A stretch of DNA of 64,000 nt, from assembly GCA_023376005.1 (NCBI GenBank), contig CM042139.1, forward strand, positions 143,463,664 to 143,527,663. The letters are read 5' to 3'. The notes below the pieces were generated by a model. It was not told the DNA's origin, did no database searches, and saw nothing but the letters and a program-made list of their open reading frames with translations. Shown here piece after piece: positions 43,396-56,699 of the stretch (position 1 is its first letter; every line of letters begins with the position of its first letter). Both the position numbers and the translations under genes were made by a program. The stretch comes from Doryteuthis pealeii. Lineage: Eukaryota; Mollusca; Cephalopoda; Myopsida; Loliginidae.

Positions 43396-43664
43396 TCTGC
43401 AGGAGTATGATGTGACACAGGCTCAATTTCTTAAGTGGAGTTTAAACCGGTTTACATTTAGTTTTCCTTCGCCTAGATTGGTTGCCATACCAAGGTTAAA
43501 GAGCCCTAATATTTAACCATAGCTGGAGGGAGAATAATTGGATGCATACCTTCCTCAAGAGTATTAGCAAAATGTGAAATGCAAACAGGCTCGTCCAGGA
43601 TTTGAACTTGTCTCACCATGTCCATTTCCTATGACAATAACCATTACATTATGCACCTCCACAA
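43396..43664 (-). repeat. SINE-A (mirror of 34,964-35,230)
   Basis: Reverse copy ending in the head complement TTATGCACCTCC. Confidence 0.9.
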
Positions 43665-43674
43665 ATATATATAG

Positions 43675-44240
43675 TTTCAAGGGAGGTAAGAATGATATAA
43701 ATTGCAAATCGAAGGAAGTAATGCATGTCAATAGAACACAATAACATCCTTTGATAGAGCAAGTTTTCACATGCAAAACACTATTTTTCTATATAATCAT
43801 CATCATTGGTTATGCTGTTTTGATAAACAATAAACTGATTGATTTTAACAGCGTGTGAACCTATCTAAGGTTATTTTATGCCTAGAGGTTAGGAAATCAC
43901 ATTCATTGGGCATACCTTTTAGCTGTTGTCTGTGAAAAAGGTTTTTTTTTAATCTAAAGGTGATTGGGAAGGTTCAACCTCTACTGTAATACCACCATTA
44001 TCCACCTCTGATGCCATGATAAAATAGAAGTTATCACTTCTGGAGAAGACATTGTGCAAGCACAGTATACAGGCTCTTGATGATCACTGGTGAAAATTTA
44101 TAACCAATGGTGGTGAAAACAAGATAAAAAAATGTTTTGTTGCTTGCACTATCCAGTGTCAATATTGTGCTCTATACTGTAGTTTCCATGGAAATAAATA
44201 AAAGGCTATACTTTCTGATCATCCTTCATATGGTGCAAGA
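43675..44240. mobile_element. Mariner-derived foldback (mirror of 34,385-34,945)
   Basis: Same facing mariner leaders, in reverse. Confidence 0.6.
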
Positions 44241-44371
44241 ACATGTTTCTTTATTATTATTATTTGTTTGTTATGTCTCCTTGGGCATCTCCCCTTTTTA
44301 TTATCTTTTCACATCAACCTTTACAAACAAATAAAAAATATTTGCAAAGATCATATACAATACAATACAAT

Positions 44372-44410
<39 letters not shown>

Positions 44411-44444
44411 TGTGAATAAAAAGGCCTTAAATACCATGGGTATC

Positions 44445-44498
44445 GTGGTTATGGACCATTTCCACTCGTGAGTATGCCCACGAGCTTCTTCAGACCAC
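44445..44498 (-). ncRNA. Hammerhead-like motif (mirror of 34,129-34,180)
   Basis: On the reverse strand the core reads CTGAAGAA with G5 present. One extra G lies between stem II and GAAA (CACGAGTGGAAA). The GTGGT/ACCAC stem I is intact. Each arm has one defect and the defects do not coincide, which suggests base errors over a common intact motif. Confidence 0.55.
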
Positions 44499-44620
44499 TG
44501 ATATCTTTTATTTAGACAGACACATGGCCAAACTTTGCTCTGCTCTACAACAAACTACTGGTAGAGAATTAGGACCAGCCTAGAATCACCTTGTACCAAG
44601 AAACTTGGTACCGAACCAAA

Positions 44621-44666
<46 letters not shown>

Positions 44667-45147
44667 AATTCTGTTAAGCAATTCATCCAATAGTTCCCAA
44701 AATGCCCTTTTAATTTATTGTTCTTACCATTATAATGCTATTCTCCTGCATAGAGGTTGGTAAATATCTATTCAATCCTTAATATTCTTATACTATTGCT
44801 GTTTTTGATCTGATTAGACAATTTGTTCCAAAAATATATTACTCTATTTGCAAAAAAATTAATAGACTTAATTTTTCAAATATGACAGTAAATTTTCAGT
44901 TCATGGTGAAATATTTAAAAAAAGGTATACCATAATTAAGTTATTTTGAAAGTTAAATTAGATCACCTCATTCTTCTTTCTAGTAAAGTAGTTAATTCTA
45001 ATTGCTTCAATATCTCCTTGTAACTGTAATCTTTTTATTAGTTTTGTCACTCTTTTTTTCTATGCCCTCCAATCTTAATATTACACCCCAATTTCCATAT
45101 TGAGACATTGGAGCCCATGCCTGAATACAACATTGTGCAAACTAAAA

Positions 45148-45411
45148 ATGTATGAATTTACCAACCCCTCCTAATGAGCAGGATGTGACTTAAGGTCAAC
45201 TTTTAAGCACAGTTTAACAAGTTTGAATTCAAAGTTTTCCTTCTAGACTAGTTGCCATACAAATGTTAAAGAGCCCAGCATAATAGTTGAATGCATACTT
45301 TTTCTGAGGCTATTAGCTCTATGTGAAATGCAACTAACTTTATCCAGTGTTTGAACTCTGGTTGCTCTGTCCATTTCCTATAACGATAACCATTATACAA
45401 CAAGCACCTCC
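45148..45411 (-). repeat. SINE-A (mirror of 33,212-33,474)
   Basis: AAACTAAAA flanks it at 45,139-45,147 and 45,412-45,420. Confidence 0.9.
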
Positions 45412-45640
45412 AAACTAAAAGTGTATAATTTTATGTAATTATACTTTTGCATTTACTTTATTTCCTGTGTAAATCCCACAGTGTATCAAACAGTGGTATT
45501 TGTACATGTGCAAGATAAGGGGAAGGAATTAACATGGTCACTATGCCAATTTGAAAACTTCTCCAGCCAACCTTTTTTTTTTAGATTTATTTGTGAATTT
45601 CTGGCAAGTTCATCTTGAAAGGGTCAACCTTTTTCATTAT

Positions 45641-45926
45641 ATATATTTACCAACCCCTCCGCATGAGCAGAATGTGACACAAGGTCAATTACTTAAGCGG
45701 AGTTTAACAGGTTTGAATTCAGAGTTTTCCTTCTCCTAGACCGATTGCCTAACCATGGTTAAAAAGCCCAGTCTGCCCTACTATTTATCCATAGCTGGAG
45801 GGAGAGTAGAATTCATACCTTTCCTAAAGGTATTAGCGCTAAGTGAAATGCAATTACCACGTCCAGAATTTGAACTCGTGTTGACAAGTCCATTTCCTAT
45901 GACTTTAACCATTACACCACCCGCTT
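45641..45926 (-). repeat. SINE-A (mirror of 32,692-32,978)
   Basis: CCTTTTTCATTAT flanks it at 45,628-45,640 and 45,927-45,939, confirming the boundaries. Confidence 0.93.
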
Positions 45927-46029
45927 CCTTTTTCATTATAACATACCTGATCAACAGAATTACTTGGCTAAGTTTTAATGTGTGCATTTAACAAACATCT
46001 CTGCAATGGGTAGGGTGTGGCATTATATG

Positions 46030-46065
<36 letters not shown>

Positions 46066-46803
46066 TGTATTTAGGCACCAAATTTTCTTGTAAGCATATT
46101 GTTGTATACTGGATCATACAACATTCAGCATACTAGTACATCCAAATACAGTTTTTGTCAGACATAGAGTAACTCGCAACAGAGTGCTAAAACATCAAGG
46201 TAGACTGTTTGCGTAATGGTTCCGTAATCTTTGCAGTTTCAGTAATCACCCAGATGTTCTAACACAGCAGTGTACAAATAGTCCTGGACCAGCTCATTTA
46301 CTCTCTATGAAAGGTAAGATAGGCTAGTCCACAACACATATTTTTATTCACCTTTTCATTTTTGTGAATGAGATGTTGCAAATGAGGATGAAGGTCATAT
46401 GATAATTGTCCCAAATCACTGATGTTATATCCCAAGTACAGGTTCTTACAACCTTCATTATTTTTGAGGATGTCAGTATGACCATGCATTCAAATCAGTA
46501 CCAACAAACTGCACATTCTTACACAGCATCAACTGCATGTGATGAATGCTCTCATTCAAAACATTCAATGATCACAGACTACATTGTATACTAGGTGTGG
46601 TTGTACCTACATCCTTAAAAATGACCAACAGGTTGAAAGTCCATGTACCCAAGATATGATACTATTAATTTAAGAGAATTATTATACAGCCTTGATCCTC
46701 ATTTGTAACATGTTCTCAAACATGAAAAGGTTAATCAAAAACTCAACTCTAAATCTTATCCATCATATTTAATAATAATAATAATATAGATAGATAGATA
46801 GAT

Positions 46804-47092
46804 ATTTACCAACCCCTCCGCACGAGCAGGATGTGATGTAAGGTCATTTTTTTAAGCAGAGTTTAACAGGTTAGAATTCAGAGTTTTCCTTCTCCTAGAC
46901 TAGTTGCCTAATCAAGGTTAAAGAGTCCAATCTTCCCTACTATTTACTCATAGGTGGAGGGAGAATAGTTGTATTCATACCTTTCTTAAGGGTATTAGGG
47001 CTATGTGAAATGCAAACACCCTCATCCAGGATTTGGACTTTTCCTGTTGTGTCCATTTCCTATGATGCTAACTATTACACCACTCACCTCCA
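46804..47092 (-). repeat. SINE-A (mirror of 31,528-31,813)
   Basis: Preceded by the complementary GATA-type microsatellite at 46,785-46,803. Confidence 0.93.
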
Positions 47093-47205
47093 TTAATATA
47101 TATATATATATATATATATTACTATGGTATGTATAGAAATAACCTACTCGAGTTTCACCATAAGGATCATTGAGACCAATTTCACTGGTAAATCATCCCT
47201 CTTTC

Positions 47206-47250
<45 letters not shown>

Positions 47251-47289
47251 GAGAAAGGTAGAAAATGGATGTTTATTGTAGGTAGTGAT

Positions 47290-47332
47290 GTCGACGATGC
47301 AACGTTTCAATCTGTTAGACCTTCTTCAGGAC
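47290..47332 (-). ncRNA. Hammerhead-like motif (mirror of 31,285-31,327)
   Basis: The reverse strand is identical in length and in every paired position to the left-arm motif, so the proposed fold is not affected by indels here. Confidence 0.55.
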
Positions 47333-47623
47333 TTTAGGAATAAAGTTCTTGCTTCAGTGGTGAACATTTTCTTTCTAGTGAATTAAGGAGGTCGTGAATA
47401 AGGGGAGGGTGGTCGGGTGATGGTGTCAGAAGACGATGGAGGTGGAATTTCCTATTCTATCTTATAGGGAGTGTATCATATTGGGTTCTGATAGTGTTAG
47501 GTGTCTGGGTTATATGTATGTATGGTGGATGGCATAAGGATTGGTTATGAGTGTATGTGTGTGTGTTTTTTGTTTTTGTTTTTTTTTCTTATTAGGGAAG
47601 ATGGTTTTACAATTAACATTCTG

Positions 47624-47670
<47 letters not shown>

Positions 47671-48159
47671 GAATAAATTTTTGGTACAGGAAAACTTATA
47701 GAGTACTAAAAGTAGAGGAATCATATGTATGTTGGGAGATCATACAAGTTACGAGATGGTAATATTTTATTACGAAAATGAAATATAAAATATAGGGGGT
47801 ATGAAAAATACAAAGGCCTTTTCGACTAGTTCTTTTTCAAGTATAAACACCGGCGACGAATAAAAGTCAGATTGTATAAGAAATATTCTTTACGAACGAA
47901 TGGGAGTGAGCCAGAGAGGGATTAAAAAAAGAAGAAAAAAAGGCGGGGGGGGATATATATATATAAACCCCTCAGGTCACACCAGGATTGGAAATGTCTC
48001 CCAACAAGTAAAGGGAGTGTTTTGGTTTTTGTCTGCACAAAGTGGGATGAAGAAATAAAATGTAAACAGCTTCAAGAATGTTTAGGTGCTGCTTAGACCT
48101 AGCTCTGTGCAAGACGAGAACCACTCGTCAGTGTAGTCGGCCCTATAAGCATTTATAGA

Positions 48160-48218
<59 letters not shown>

Positions 48219-48899
48219 TTTCTGGGTCTTGGGACTGGTATTGTAAGGCGGTGTCAGACAAATTACAACAAAATCGAAATGTGATAAGCTGTGGTGAATT
48301 TTATTCTCAAAAGTAACACTGGTTAAACCCAAAGTTTTGAAGAGTTATAAACATTAGCTAAGCGTGCAAGACAAAAGGGGTCAACAGCTTTTGAAGAAAG
48401 GAAAACACAAAATCTGATAAACATGATAAATTTACTTTACAATAAAGGAAAAAGAGATGCAAAGAAATGGTTTGAAGATAATGGGTGTCTGCTGAATTTA
48501 ACTTAAAAATTATTTTGTCCATGAGTAGCTTAATGGTAGCAGCAGTGGTCTTTGAGACTATTGGCTTGGGGCCTTTAGAATAACAACTTGGTTAAATAGA
48601 AGTTGGAGCTACTTTCTCACATGCTTCTGGAGTTCATTGCCACAATAGTAATCTCCTACTGTGCCACTGTCTGGCGTTGGACACTGCTAGAGGTGAAAAG
48701 TGAGGAATGAATGTTGTATAGGGGGATTTTTATTACCTGTAGGGGGAGCCATGATTGAACTATTTGACCATTCCACATGTGTTAGATCCATTCCAATAAA
48801 GCTTGATTCTGGGGATTCCACTGTGTGGTTGTACCTCTCTATTGAACAAAAAAATGAGATTTAGAGTAATCCAATGACTGTATAAGACAGTGGTTGTGG

Positions 48900-49410
48900 T
48901 CTCATCATGTCTAATTTAATAGATATCTTCCCACCATTAATGAACTTGGCCCCTGGCAGTGTAGTAACTGCTTCCCATCGGCAGTGAACCTGGCCCCTGG
49001 CAGTGTAGTAACTGCTTCCCACCATCAGTGAACTTGGCCCCTGGCAGTGTAGTAACTGCTTCCCATCAGCAGTGAACCAGGAACCTAACAGTGTGACTGA
49101 CAATAAGGGTTTAATCATAGGATTTTTCACAATGGGTACAGAAATGGTCCTACACAAAAGTTTTTTTTGTTTTCTTTAAGGAATGACTTGAACTTTGGGG
49201 CTAACAAAACCACCACCACCCCCATTTGGTGTGGGTTATAACTAACCTCCCTTTATTGTCTTCCTCCTTTTGAGACCAAACCAGGACAAGTTTGCAACAC
49301 CAATAATAGAATAACTGATATTTTTCTGTGACCACTTTTAATTTTTCCTGATGTGAACTAATCGTCATCTCTTTATCTCGTCTTTGTGTCTGCCGTCTTT
49401 CTTTGAGACC
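48900..49410 (-). repeat. Family F with minisatellite (mirror of 29,205-29,760)
   Basis: The minisatellite is at about 48,935-49,085 and its units are more regular than in the left arm. The frame at 48,861-49,157 reads through it. Confidence 0.65.
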
Positions 49411-49420
49411 CCACAATTCC

Positions 49421-49605
49421 AAACAGGCTGTTTGCATTTCACATAGCACTAAAACTTTTGGAAAAGGTATGCATCCAACTATTCTCCCTCCAGCTAAATA
49501 GTAGTGCATACTGGACAATTTAACCTTGGATTCAAACCTGTTAAACTCCAAAAGATTGACCTTGTGTCATGTCCTGCTCATGTCGAAGGATTGGGTAAAT
49601 ATATA
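49421..49605 (+). repeat. SINE-A 3' part (mirror of 29,021-29,205)
   Basis: Same truncated copy, tail GACCTTGTGTCATGTCCTGC. Confidence 0.85.
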
Positions 49606-50099
49606 TAGTTTAATGCACATACTTACTGACAGGTAACTATGTGCGTAAAGCTGTAAGTCTTTTCAAATGGTGCAAAACTGGAATTAAGAGATAGTTTCCA
49701 GGCAAACTCAAGATTCCTTTTTATGGACATCTGAAATTTCTTCTTTTTTTTTTAATTTTAGTTTTTTTTGCATCAATGAAGCCAAAAAGGCAATAAATAT
49801 TATACAGGGCTCACAGAGACAAAATACAGATTCTCAAAATAATTCAGTAGAAAAAAAGCCACCTTGATGTGTAATAAGAAATTACCTTCTTGGGCATTAA
49901 AATCTTGAAAGAGAAAAGGGAAATAACTATTGCTTCTTACTGATTTTACTATTTCTGTTTTCTATTAACCTTGTGGCAAATAAATAATGATTAAATTTTT
50001 ATATTAAGATTAAAATCAGAATTTTATTAGTATAAGATAGTAATACATGAAACCACACAATTGTGTACAAAGAAATACTTGATATCTTATCATCAAAAT

Positions 50100-50215
50100 A
50101 TAGGAGTGATAGCAATGAAGGGATACTCCTCATTGCCCAGTCCATAATTGGAATCTCACCATAGAATGCAGTTTAGTGTCATACCCAGGACACCCTTTTG
50201 TGGGTTCCATTATAT
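50100..50215 (-). repeat. Family D 3' fragment (mirror of 28,425-28,530)
   Basis: Reverse copy with GTGTCATACCCAGGACACCC. Confidence 0.65.
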
Positions 50216-50429
50216 AAAAAAGTGTATGATTAACAAATTACATTCAGTGTGAATATAGACCCCACAAAATTATAATTCATTAGCAAATTGGACAGGAAAT
50301 TTCTTTATTCTCTAAGAGCATTTAAAGTGTATTGTTCTAATAAGAATCTGGCTATGATGTGTCATTTTTACTGGGTTGTGGTTACATTTAAGCAGAAGTT
50401 GGGTTTCTTTTTTTCTAAGTGTTTGTTTT

Positions 50430-50865
50430 CTTTTTTTAATGGCATATCAACCTTCATGGTTTATATGATGCCAATGCCATCCTTGTAGAAGAACAATAAT
50501 GGAACAATTTGTTATATCTTATATTGTCTTAGTAGATGGCTACATAGTAACTCTTCAGGCTCACCCAATAATAATACATGTAAAGCACAAGATGGTGGGT
50601 CTAATAACCCATTTATTGATAACAATCATACAGGAAGCAGTGTTCACTTTCACCGGTGTCTTGGGAGTAAATGTCCCCTATTGATAATCTACTCAAAATA
50701 CTACACTATTTTCAAATATTTATTGGGGATGAGGGTGTTCATACCTTTCCCAAGGATACTAGTTTGAATGTGAATGTAATAGGATGACTGGAGTTCAAAC
50801 TCAATTACTACAATGTTGCAATCCAGCAATTTAGCCACTACACCACTGAGATCGACCACATTTAA
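50430..50865 (-). repeat. SINE-B split by solo LTR (mirror of 27,772-28,205)
   Basis: The LTR-like insert occupies 50,510-50,705. SINE-B pieces lie on both sides. Confidence 0.85.
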
Positions 50866-51304
50866 ACAGACACACACACACAGATAATCCAATTCTTAGA
50901 GTCACGATATGATCATAGATTTCTCAGATATCTTAAAGAACTTATTTATCAAAGTGCCAACAAGGTGAAGAATGGAACAGCTTAGGAATCAATAGAGGAG
51001 ACAATAGAAATATTATTCTGTTGGCTTTTATCTCTCTTTTATGCTAGTTGGTTGTGGAGTGAAGGCTAAACTTGTATCTCAGTGGGCAGAGCAACGTGCA
51101 TCTTTAATTAACATTAGTTTGAAGAATTGGTTCAGATGATTTAGTTACAGTTCTGATGAATGAAAAGGATTTGCATTTCTCTGTCTTTGCTCTTTCTCTT
51201 CATTTGTTCAACTTTATTCTTTATTTTTCGAAACAACAAAAAATTATAATAATTCAATATTTGATGGCATATCATTATTTCATCTTTTTCTTGATGTTGA
51301 TTGG

Positions 51305-51540
51305 GGAAATTCCCAAGTCGTAACTCAGTCGGTAGAGCATCCGACTAGGAAACATAAGGTTCCGGGTTCGATACCGACCCTCACAACTTAGTAGCACTGG
51401 GATCTGTGCAATAAAGTTAGGAGCTGGTAGTAGGTGCGGTGCTCCACCTCAGATGCAAAAATAATCTGCTTGGTCTAGCACTAGTGAAAAGGAGATAGAC
51501 TCCCCTGCTGTCTGGCTGATACCGACTTTTGGCCACCCCT
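51305..51540 (+). repeat. SINE-C, full length (reference copy)
   Basis: Box A TAACTCAGTCGGTAGAGCA (51,321-51,339) and box B GGTTCGATACC (51,365-51,375) are near-perfect RNA polymerase III promoter boxes in a tRNA-like head. A 150-bp unique body with GGTGCGGTGCTCCACCTCAG and TCTGGCTGATACCGAC follows. The body, and the dispersed copies with the same body, show it is a SINE rather than a tRNA gene. Confidence 0.92.
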
Positions 51541-52074
51541 ATGACTTTTTTTTTACATTGAATATTCCAAAATTACAGAATTGGTTGAAGTACAAATAAT
51601 AGTTGTGTAGATAAACAGTAGCATACCAGATAGATATGACCCAGGAGATTATCTGCTGTTGATTACCTTTTTGATCAATAGGATCCAAGCACTGCAACAC
51701 CGATGGAAGAAGTGTGGAGACCGAAAGGGGGAATAAGTTGAAAAATGAACCTCATTTGGTCACATTTCATGAGAGTATCTTGGTTAGCCTATGAACTATT
51801 TAACTTTTTTTTTTTTATATATCTTGAGTAGAGAAGAGACATGAATAAAAGTGTTAGCTGAAAGAAAACAGAGAATATTTGGAGAAGGAAAAAATGGCAA
51901 AAAGAGGAATTTGAGTAATAAAAATAGATACATTTAAAATGAACCTGAAGAAAATGACTGTAATCACAGGTGAAATAAAGGAATCTTATTAATAATTTTG
52001 ACAGCAAATAGATAAAAGGCTTTATGGGGTAGGAAAGACGAGAATAAAAAGATGTTGATTAATTTATGATAAAA

Positions 52075-52165
52075 TGGAGGGAAGATAGAGAGAGAAAGAA
52101 AGAAAGAGAGAGAAAGCAAAAAAGGAGAATGATTGAGAGAGATAAAAAAAGAAAAAAAAAGATAC

Positions 52166-52199
<34 letters not shown>

Positions 52200-52200
52200 A

Positions 52201-52231
<31 letters not shown>

Positions 52232-52865
52232 AGAGCTGAGAAAGGGAAAGAGAGAGAGAGAGAAAAAAAAGAGAAAGGTGGATGGATAAAGAGAAAGAGA
52301 GGGAAAAAGAGATAGTGAAAAAGAGAAAGATAGAGAAAGAAAGTTGAGAAAGAGAGAAGGAGAGAGAAAGAGAGAGAGAGAGCAAGAGAGAGAGAGATAA
52401 AGAGAAAGAGATAGAGAGAAAAGGAGAAAGATAGAGAAAGGAAGATTGAGAGAGAAAGAAAGAAAGAGAGAGAAAGCAAAGAAGGAGAATGAGAGAGAGA
52501 GATAAAAAAAAAAGAAAGAGAAAGATACAGAGAGAGAGAGAGAGAGAGCTGAGAAAGGGAAAGAGAGAGAGAGAGAGAGAGAGCTGAGAAAGGGAAAGAG
52601 AGAGAGAGAGAAAAAGAAAAAGAGAAAGATGGATGAATAAAGAGAAAGAGAGGGAAAAAGAGATAGTGAAAAAGAGAAAGAAAGTTGAGAAAGAGAGGGA
52701 AGGAGAGAGAAAAAGAGAGAGAGAGAGCAAGAGAGAGAGAGAGAGAGAGAGAGAAAGAATAACAGAGATAAATAAAAAGAGATAGAGAGAAAAGGAGAAA
52801 GATAGAGAAAGGAAGATTGAGAGAGAAAGAAAACTGAGGGAGAGCAAGAAAGAGAAAGATAGATA
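52075..52865. repeat. 790-bp polypurine (GA)n tract (mirror of 25,780-26,560)
   Basis: Almost pure A/G. Long reverse-strand Leu/Ser/Phe frames (51,964-52,898) are artefacts of it. Confidence 0.97.
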
Positions 52866-52979
52866 ATTGAAAGAAATGCTCATATGAATTTGAAACAATA
52901 CACTAGAATTTGACAGAGGTTAAAGTATTAAATGGAATATTTAAAAGCCAATGAAATAATCCATGCAATACTTGATTGC

Positions 52980-53197
52980 ATTGATAGAGAATTATTAATG
53001 AAATGCCAGATAGGATTGAAAAGTCTTGAATTTGAGGAAATTAGGATCACACAATTATGAGGGCCACTCCAAAAGTAATTACTCCTATTCATTTCCACGG
53101 AAACAAAAACTGATACAGGGAGCAAAATAACATTTGGACAGAACACATTTTTTTCACATCAGTACCACTGTTATATACCCCTTTAAGCATTGAGTAT
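52980..53197 (+). mobile_element. Mariner 5'-end relic (mirror of 25,443-25,655)
   Basis: GAGGGCCACTCCAAAAGTAA and GATACAGGGAGCAAAATAAC are readable on this strand. It abuts the TRIM. Confidence 0.7.
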
Positions 53198-53731
53198 TGT
53201 AATGTATGTATCATCACAGGGTACAACACCTCCCGGTTCACCGGACACTTCCGGCCTGGGGACTTAGGCAATGTGTATCTTGGAAAAAGGGAATAAAGGC
53301 TTTAACTAATACCTGCGTTGTCATTTTCTATGAGAAACACTACATGGCGACGAGGATGAGATCCATTTCACAAAGTAAGTGTTAAATGGAACACTTTAAA
53401 AGAAAAAAAAGAATGTATCCCCACCATTAACAGTTTTTAAACACGGGAGACAGTCCACACTACACGCGCGTAAGCAAAAAAAAATAAACAACTAGAGGCA
53501 GAATAATCCTCGGCCATATAAAATGGTCATAAGGGCAGTCTACCCAGACCATTCTACCCCTAAAAGAATTTTGAAGGGGGGAGATGTAATGTATGTATCA
53601 TCACAGGGTACAACACCTCCCGGTTCACCGGACACTTCCGGCCTGGGGACTTGGGCAATGTGTACCTTGGAAAAAGGGAATAAAGGCTTTAACTAACACC
53701 TACGTTGTTGTTTTCTATGAGAAACACTACA
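53198..53731 (+). mobile_element. TRIM-like miniature LTR retrotransposon (reference orientation)
   Basis: 5' LTR 53,198-53,344 and 3' LTR 53,585-53,731, both 147 bp, with TGTAATGTATG...CACTACA ends and AATAAAGGC inside. The primer site TGGCGACGAGGAT (53,345-53,357) touches the 5' LTR and the polypurine tract GAAGGGGGGAGA (53,573-53,584) touches the 3' LTR. The LTRs differ at only a few positions (for example TAATACCTGCGTTGTC and TAACACCTACGTTGTT), so insertion was fairly recent. There is no open frame of note in the 240-bp interior. Confidence 0.93.
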
Positions 53732-54324
53732 GGTATATAATTGAGAGAGTAGAGAGGTGGAGAGATGATGAGATGGAGTTTTTACTTTTCTGCTTGTTCT
53801 TCTTTGCTGGTGGCCATTTTCCTCTGAGCTGATTACTTCTCTGGGCTGGGTGTCTACTCATTTCTTGTTTAATAATTAAACAAGACTTTGTTGTTTTTTA
53901 TTCCTTATTAAGAACCCACAGCCCAAAAGGGTTTCTAACCATGCTGTGAGAAGTCAGCATCTTAAGAGCGAGGGGCCCCTGCGTCTTCTCCTTCTGACTA
54001 ATGGCTAAGATCTGCCTAATTGAATTTCTGTTCACACATCTTTCCTTGGTGGAAGTTGGGGGTACAGGTCAGTGAAAGGTTAACTGCTGTCAATAAGCCT
54101 AACAGCTAATGGTAACTTTCCATTTACCCCCATTATTTGAATCTTCAATGAACTTCAATTCAAAAGCCTAGCTACACTTACATACATAATTCGTAGGCTA
54201 CCTACGATAATATGTAACACCACCATTGGCTATACATTTTTGCCAGTCACAAACAAGAGGCAACCCACTTCTATGCCAACACAAATGAAACAGATTTCCC
54301 ACTGTCTAACTCTTGGTTGGGACT

Positions 54325-54740
54325 GTAGTATATGCTCTGCTCCTCTACAGATGGGTAAAAAAAACAATGGGGCCACCTGCTGGCAGTGGGTGGTGACCCA
54401 TATTGCCTGAAGACAGAATTGTGGTGACTGAGAGGTATGTGATCAATGTGTTAAGTGGTCACATGACATGCCACTATACTTCAGCCCTTTCATGGGCTAA
54501 ATAGACAGACACAGAGGCCCCATCCAATCAATTAGTTAAGTCCAAGCAATTATATGATTCTCCCAACTGTATTCTACAAATTGCTTTTATGACAAACACC
54601 CACCCCTTTTTATCATCTAGATGCTAGAAGGCGGTGGCTGAGGGTCAATCACCAATATTCATTTATACACAAGTTAATGAAAAGTATTTATAAAAAATCA
54701 TGATTTGTCAGTAAATAACATAAGGGTTTATATGCCATCA
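54325..54740 (+). repeat. Family D 5' module with tail (mirror of 23,985-24,345)
   Basis: CACCTGCTGGCAGTGGGTGG to GGCGGTGGCTGAGGGTCAAT. A TTTATATGCCATCAAA tail follows at about 54,727, as in the 735-1090 copy. Confidence 0.75.
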
Positions 54741-54769
54741 AAACTACCAGCCAACCAATGTCTGTGCTC

Positions 54770-55330
54770 AATGACAACTGATACAGGGAGCACAATAACA
54801 TTTGGAAAAAGCACCTTTTTACCCTCAAATCACTTTTTACACATCGGCACCACTATTGACTATACATTTTTTCAAGTAACAAACCAGAGCTTGCCTACTG
54901 TAAAGTCAGCCCACTTTTTGCCTCTCAGGGATGGCAACATCATCATCAAGAAAATATTTTACACCTCGGCATTCCAATTCATTCATGGCAGCTCATCACT
55001 AATGAAACCCATTGTCCACTGTCTAATATTCTCTGGTTTTCATATACATTTATAAGTGAGAATAAAGAGGTATTTTTCATGTAGCTATTAAATGACACAT
55101 ATGTTTTAATTTCAGATGTTATTTTGCCAGATTATCAACTGGTATTTGTAACAAGGCATAAAAATTATTGACTATAAGGGAAAATTCAGCCTCTACTGCC
55201 ATATCACCAACATTAATTTCCGTAAGACAGTTTAGTGAAATAGGAGGCATTACATTCTTGATTATGATTTATTGATTTTAACAGCATGCAAACCCATCTA
55301 GGTTCAATTTATGTCTAGACGTTAGGGAAT
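54770..55330. mobile_element. Mariner-derived foldback relic (mirror of 23,330-23,890)
   Basis: GATACAGGGAGCACAATAAC is readable on this strand. The 116-codon frame at 54,705-55,055 is incidental. Confidence 0.6.
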
Positions 55331-55419
55331 TTTGTTCATTGGATATTCATATTTAAGTTTTTTGAGAAATTTTTTTCAAGAGGATTTTTTGGGCACATGG
55401 TCCTATTGAATATAAATAA

Positions 55420-55890
55420 TTTTCAAACAGATCTATTTGGGAGTAATCTCAATGAAGGGGTAACTCAATACTCCCCAGATCTGGAGCCTCACAATCAGAT
55501 GTAGTTTGTCCACCGATTCTTCGGAACTGTGTCCATTGGCTGAAGCCACTTGATAGGTGAAGTAACAAAAAACAGCATGATCCCAGGGGGCCATCCCCCC
55601 AGGCAACACCTGCCCCCTTGATTTAAAGTGGGAGGGCTGGGTTTATTGCCCAGTGTCTGAAGTACCCAATAGGGGAATGCCAACAGGATCCACACGTTTT
55701 TTGTGCTGCTATCACATGAGCTTTGGTTCTTGGGTGGTCCCCACAAAAATGAACCTGTGTGCCTTACCAGCATGGTGGGATGCTGGAAAATACAATCAGA
55801 TGCAGTTTGTTGTCATACCCAGGACCCCACTCTTTTTGATCGGTAGGATTCTTACCTCTCTACAAAGGATGAAGTCAGCATATTCTAGGA
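55420..55890 (-). repeat. Family D with insertion (mirror of 22,785-23,245)
   Basis: Same arrangement in reverse. The third copy after the N gap begins inside this element. Confidence 0.6.
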
Positions 55891-56012
55891 TTTGTTGACA
55901 GCGCATGAAAAAGAAAAAGAAAAATCTTATTTTCATGAAAATTCTGAAAATTTATTGATAGTTAATTATGTTCAATATTTAATTTACATTTCTTGTGTAG
56001 TTTTTTCTTAAG

Positions 56013-56057
<45 letters not shown>

Positions 56058-56104
56058 TATGTACTTGCTTCCTGAAAGTATTTTTTGCACTCAGTCCTAT
56101 CAAA

Positions 56105-56330
56105 TTTGAATAATTTTTAAACATATTTATTTGATTCATAGGTGTGCCCTAACAGGTAATACTACTCCAGGCAAGAGTGGACCTGGGAGTAATGCCAATG
56201 AAAGGGTACTCAACCCTAGAGACTCACCATCAGATACAGTTTTGTGTCATACCAGAGAAGCTCTTTTTTTAGACAGGGAGTCTTACCCCTATGAAAAGGA
56301 TGCAGTTAATATATTCTAAGCCCTACCGAC
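56105..56330 (-). repeat. Family D 3' module (mirror of 22,370-22,580)
   Basis: Contains TCCAGGCAAGAGTGGACCTG and the following GGAGTAATGCC. Confidence 0.75.
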
Positions 56331-56390
56331 AGGGCAGGCATTACTTTCTTGTTCATTACTTGCAAAAATGCCTAGCCAATAGTTGTGATT

Positions 56391-56582
56391 GTAATATATT
56401 GTATCCGATGTAAGGAAGGCTACAGATTAATTCTTAGATTCATCCAATAACAACATGTATGTACCACAAGATGGCTGCTTCTATACTAATGTTTATTACA
56501 ACAATTATGCAGTAGGCAGTGTCACTTCCACTGTTGTCTTGGAGTAAAAGTTCCCTTTCAGTATTATACCCAAGATACTACA
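56391..56582 (-). mobile_element. Solo LTR-like element (mirror of 22,110-22,303)
   Basis: Bounded by TGTAATATATTG and GATACTACA on this strand. Confidence 0.6.
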
Positions 56583-56699
56583 GAGTCTTTGTAAAACAAA
56601 AAAATCTTTCTTAACAGAAATGTGATGAGTTTGAAACTCACCAAACTGTATCTGAAAAGAAAGTTAAATCTAAAAAAATAAATGAATAAATAAAAGATA

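Noticed and set aside
51321..51385. tRNA gene candidate (good box A and B)
   Set aside because: The head is followed by a fixed body found in many dispersed copies, so it is SINE-C. The anticodon arm and acceptor stem do not form a proper tRNA.
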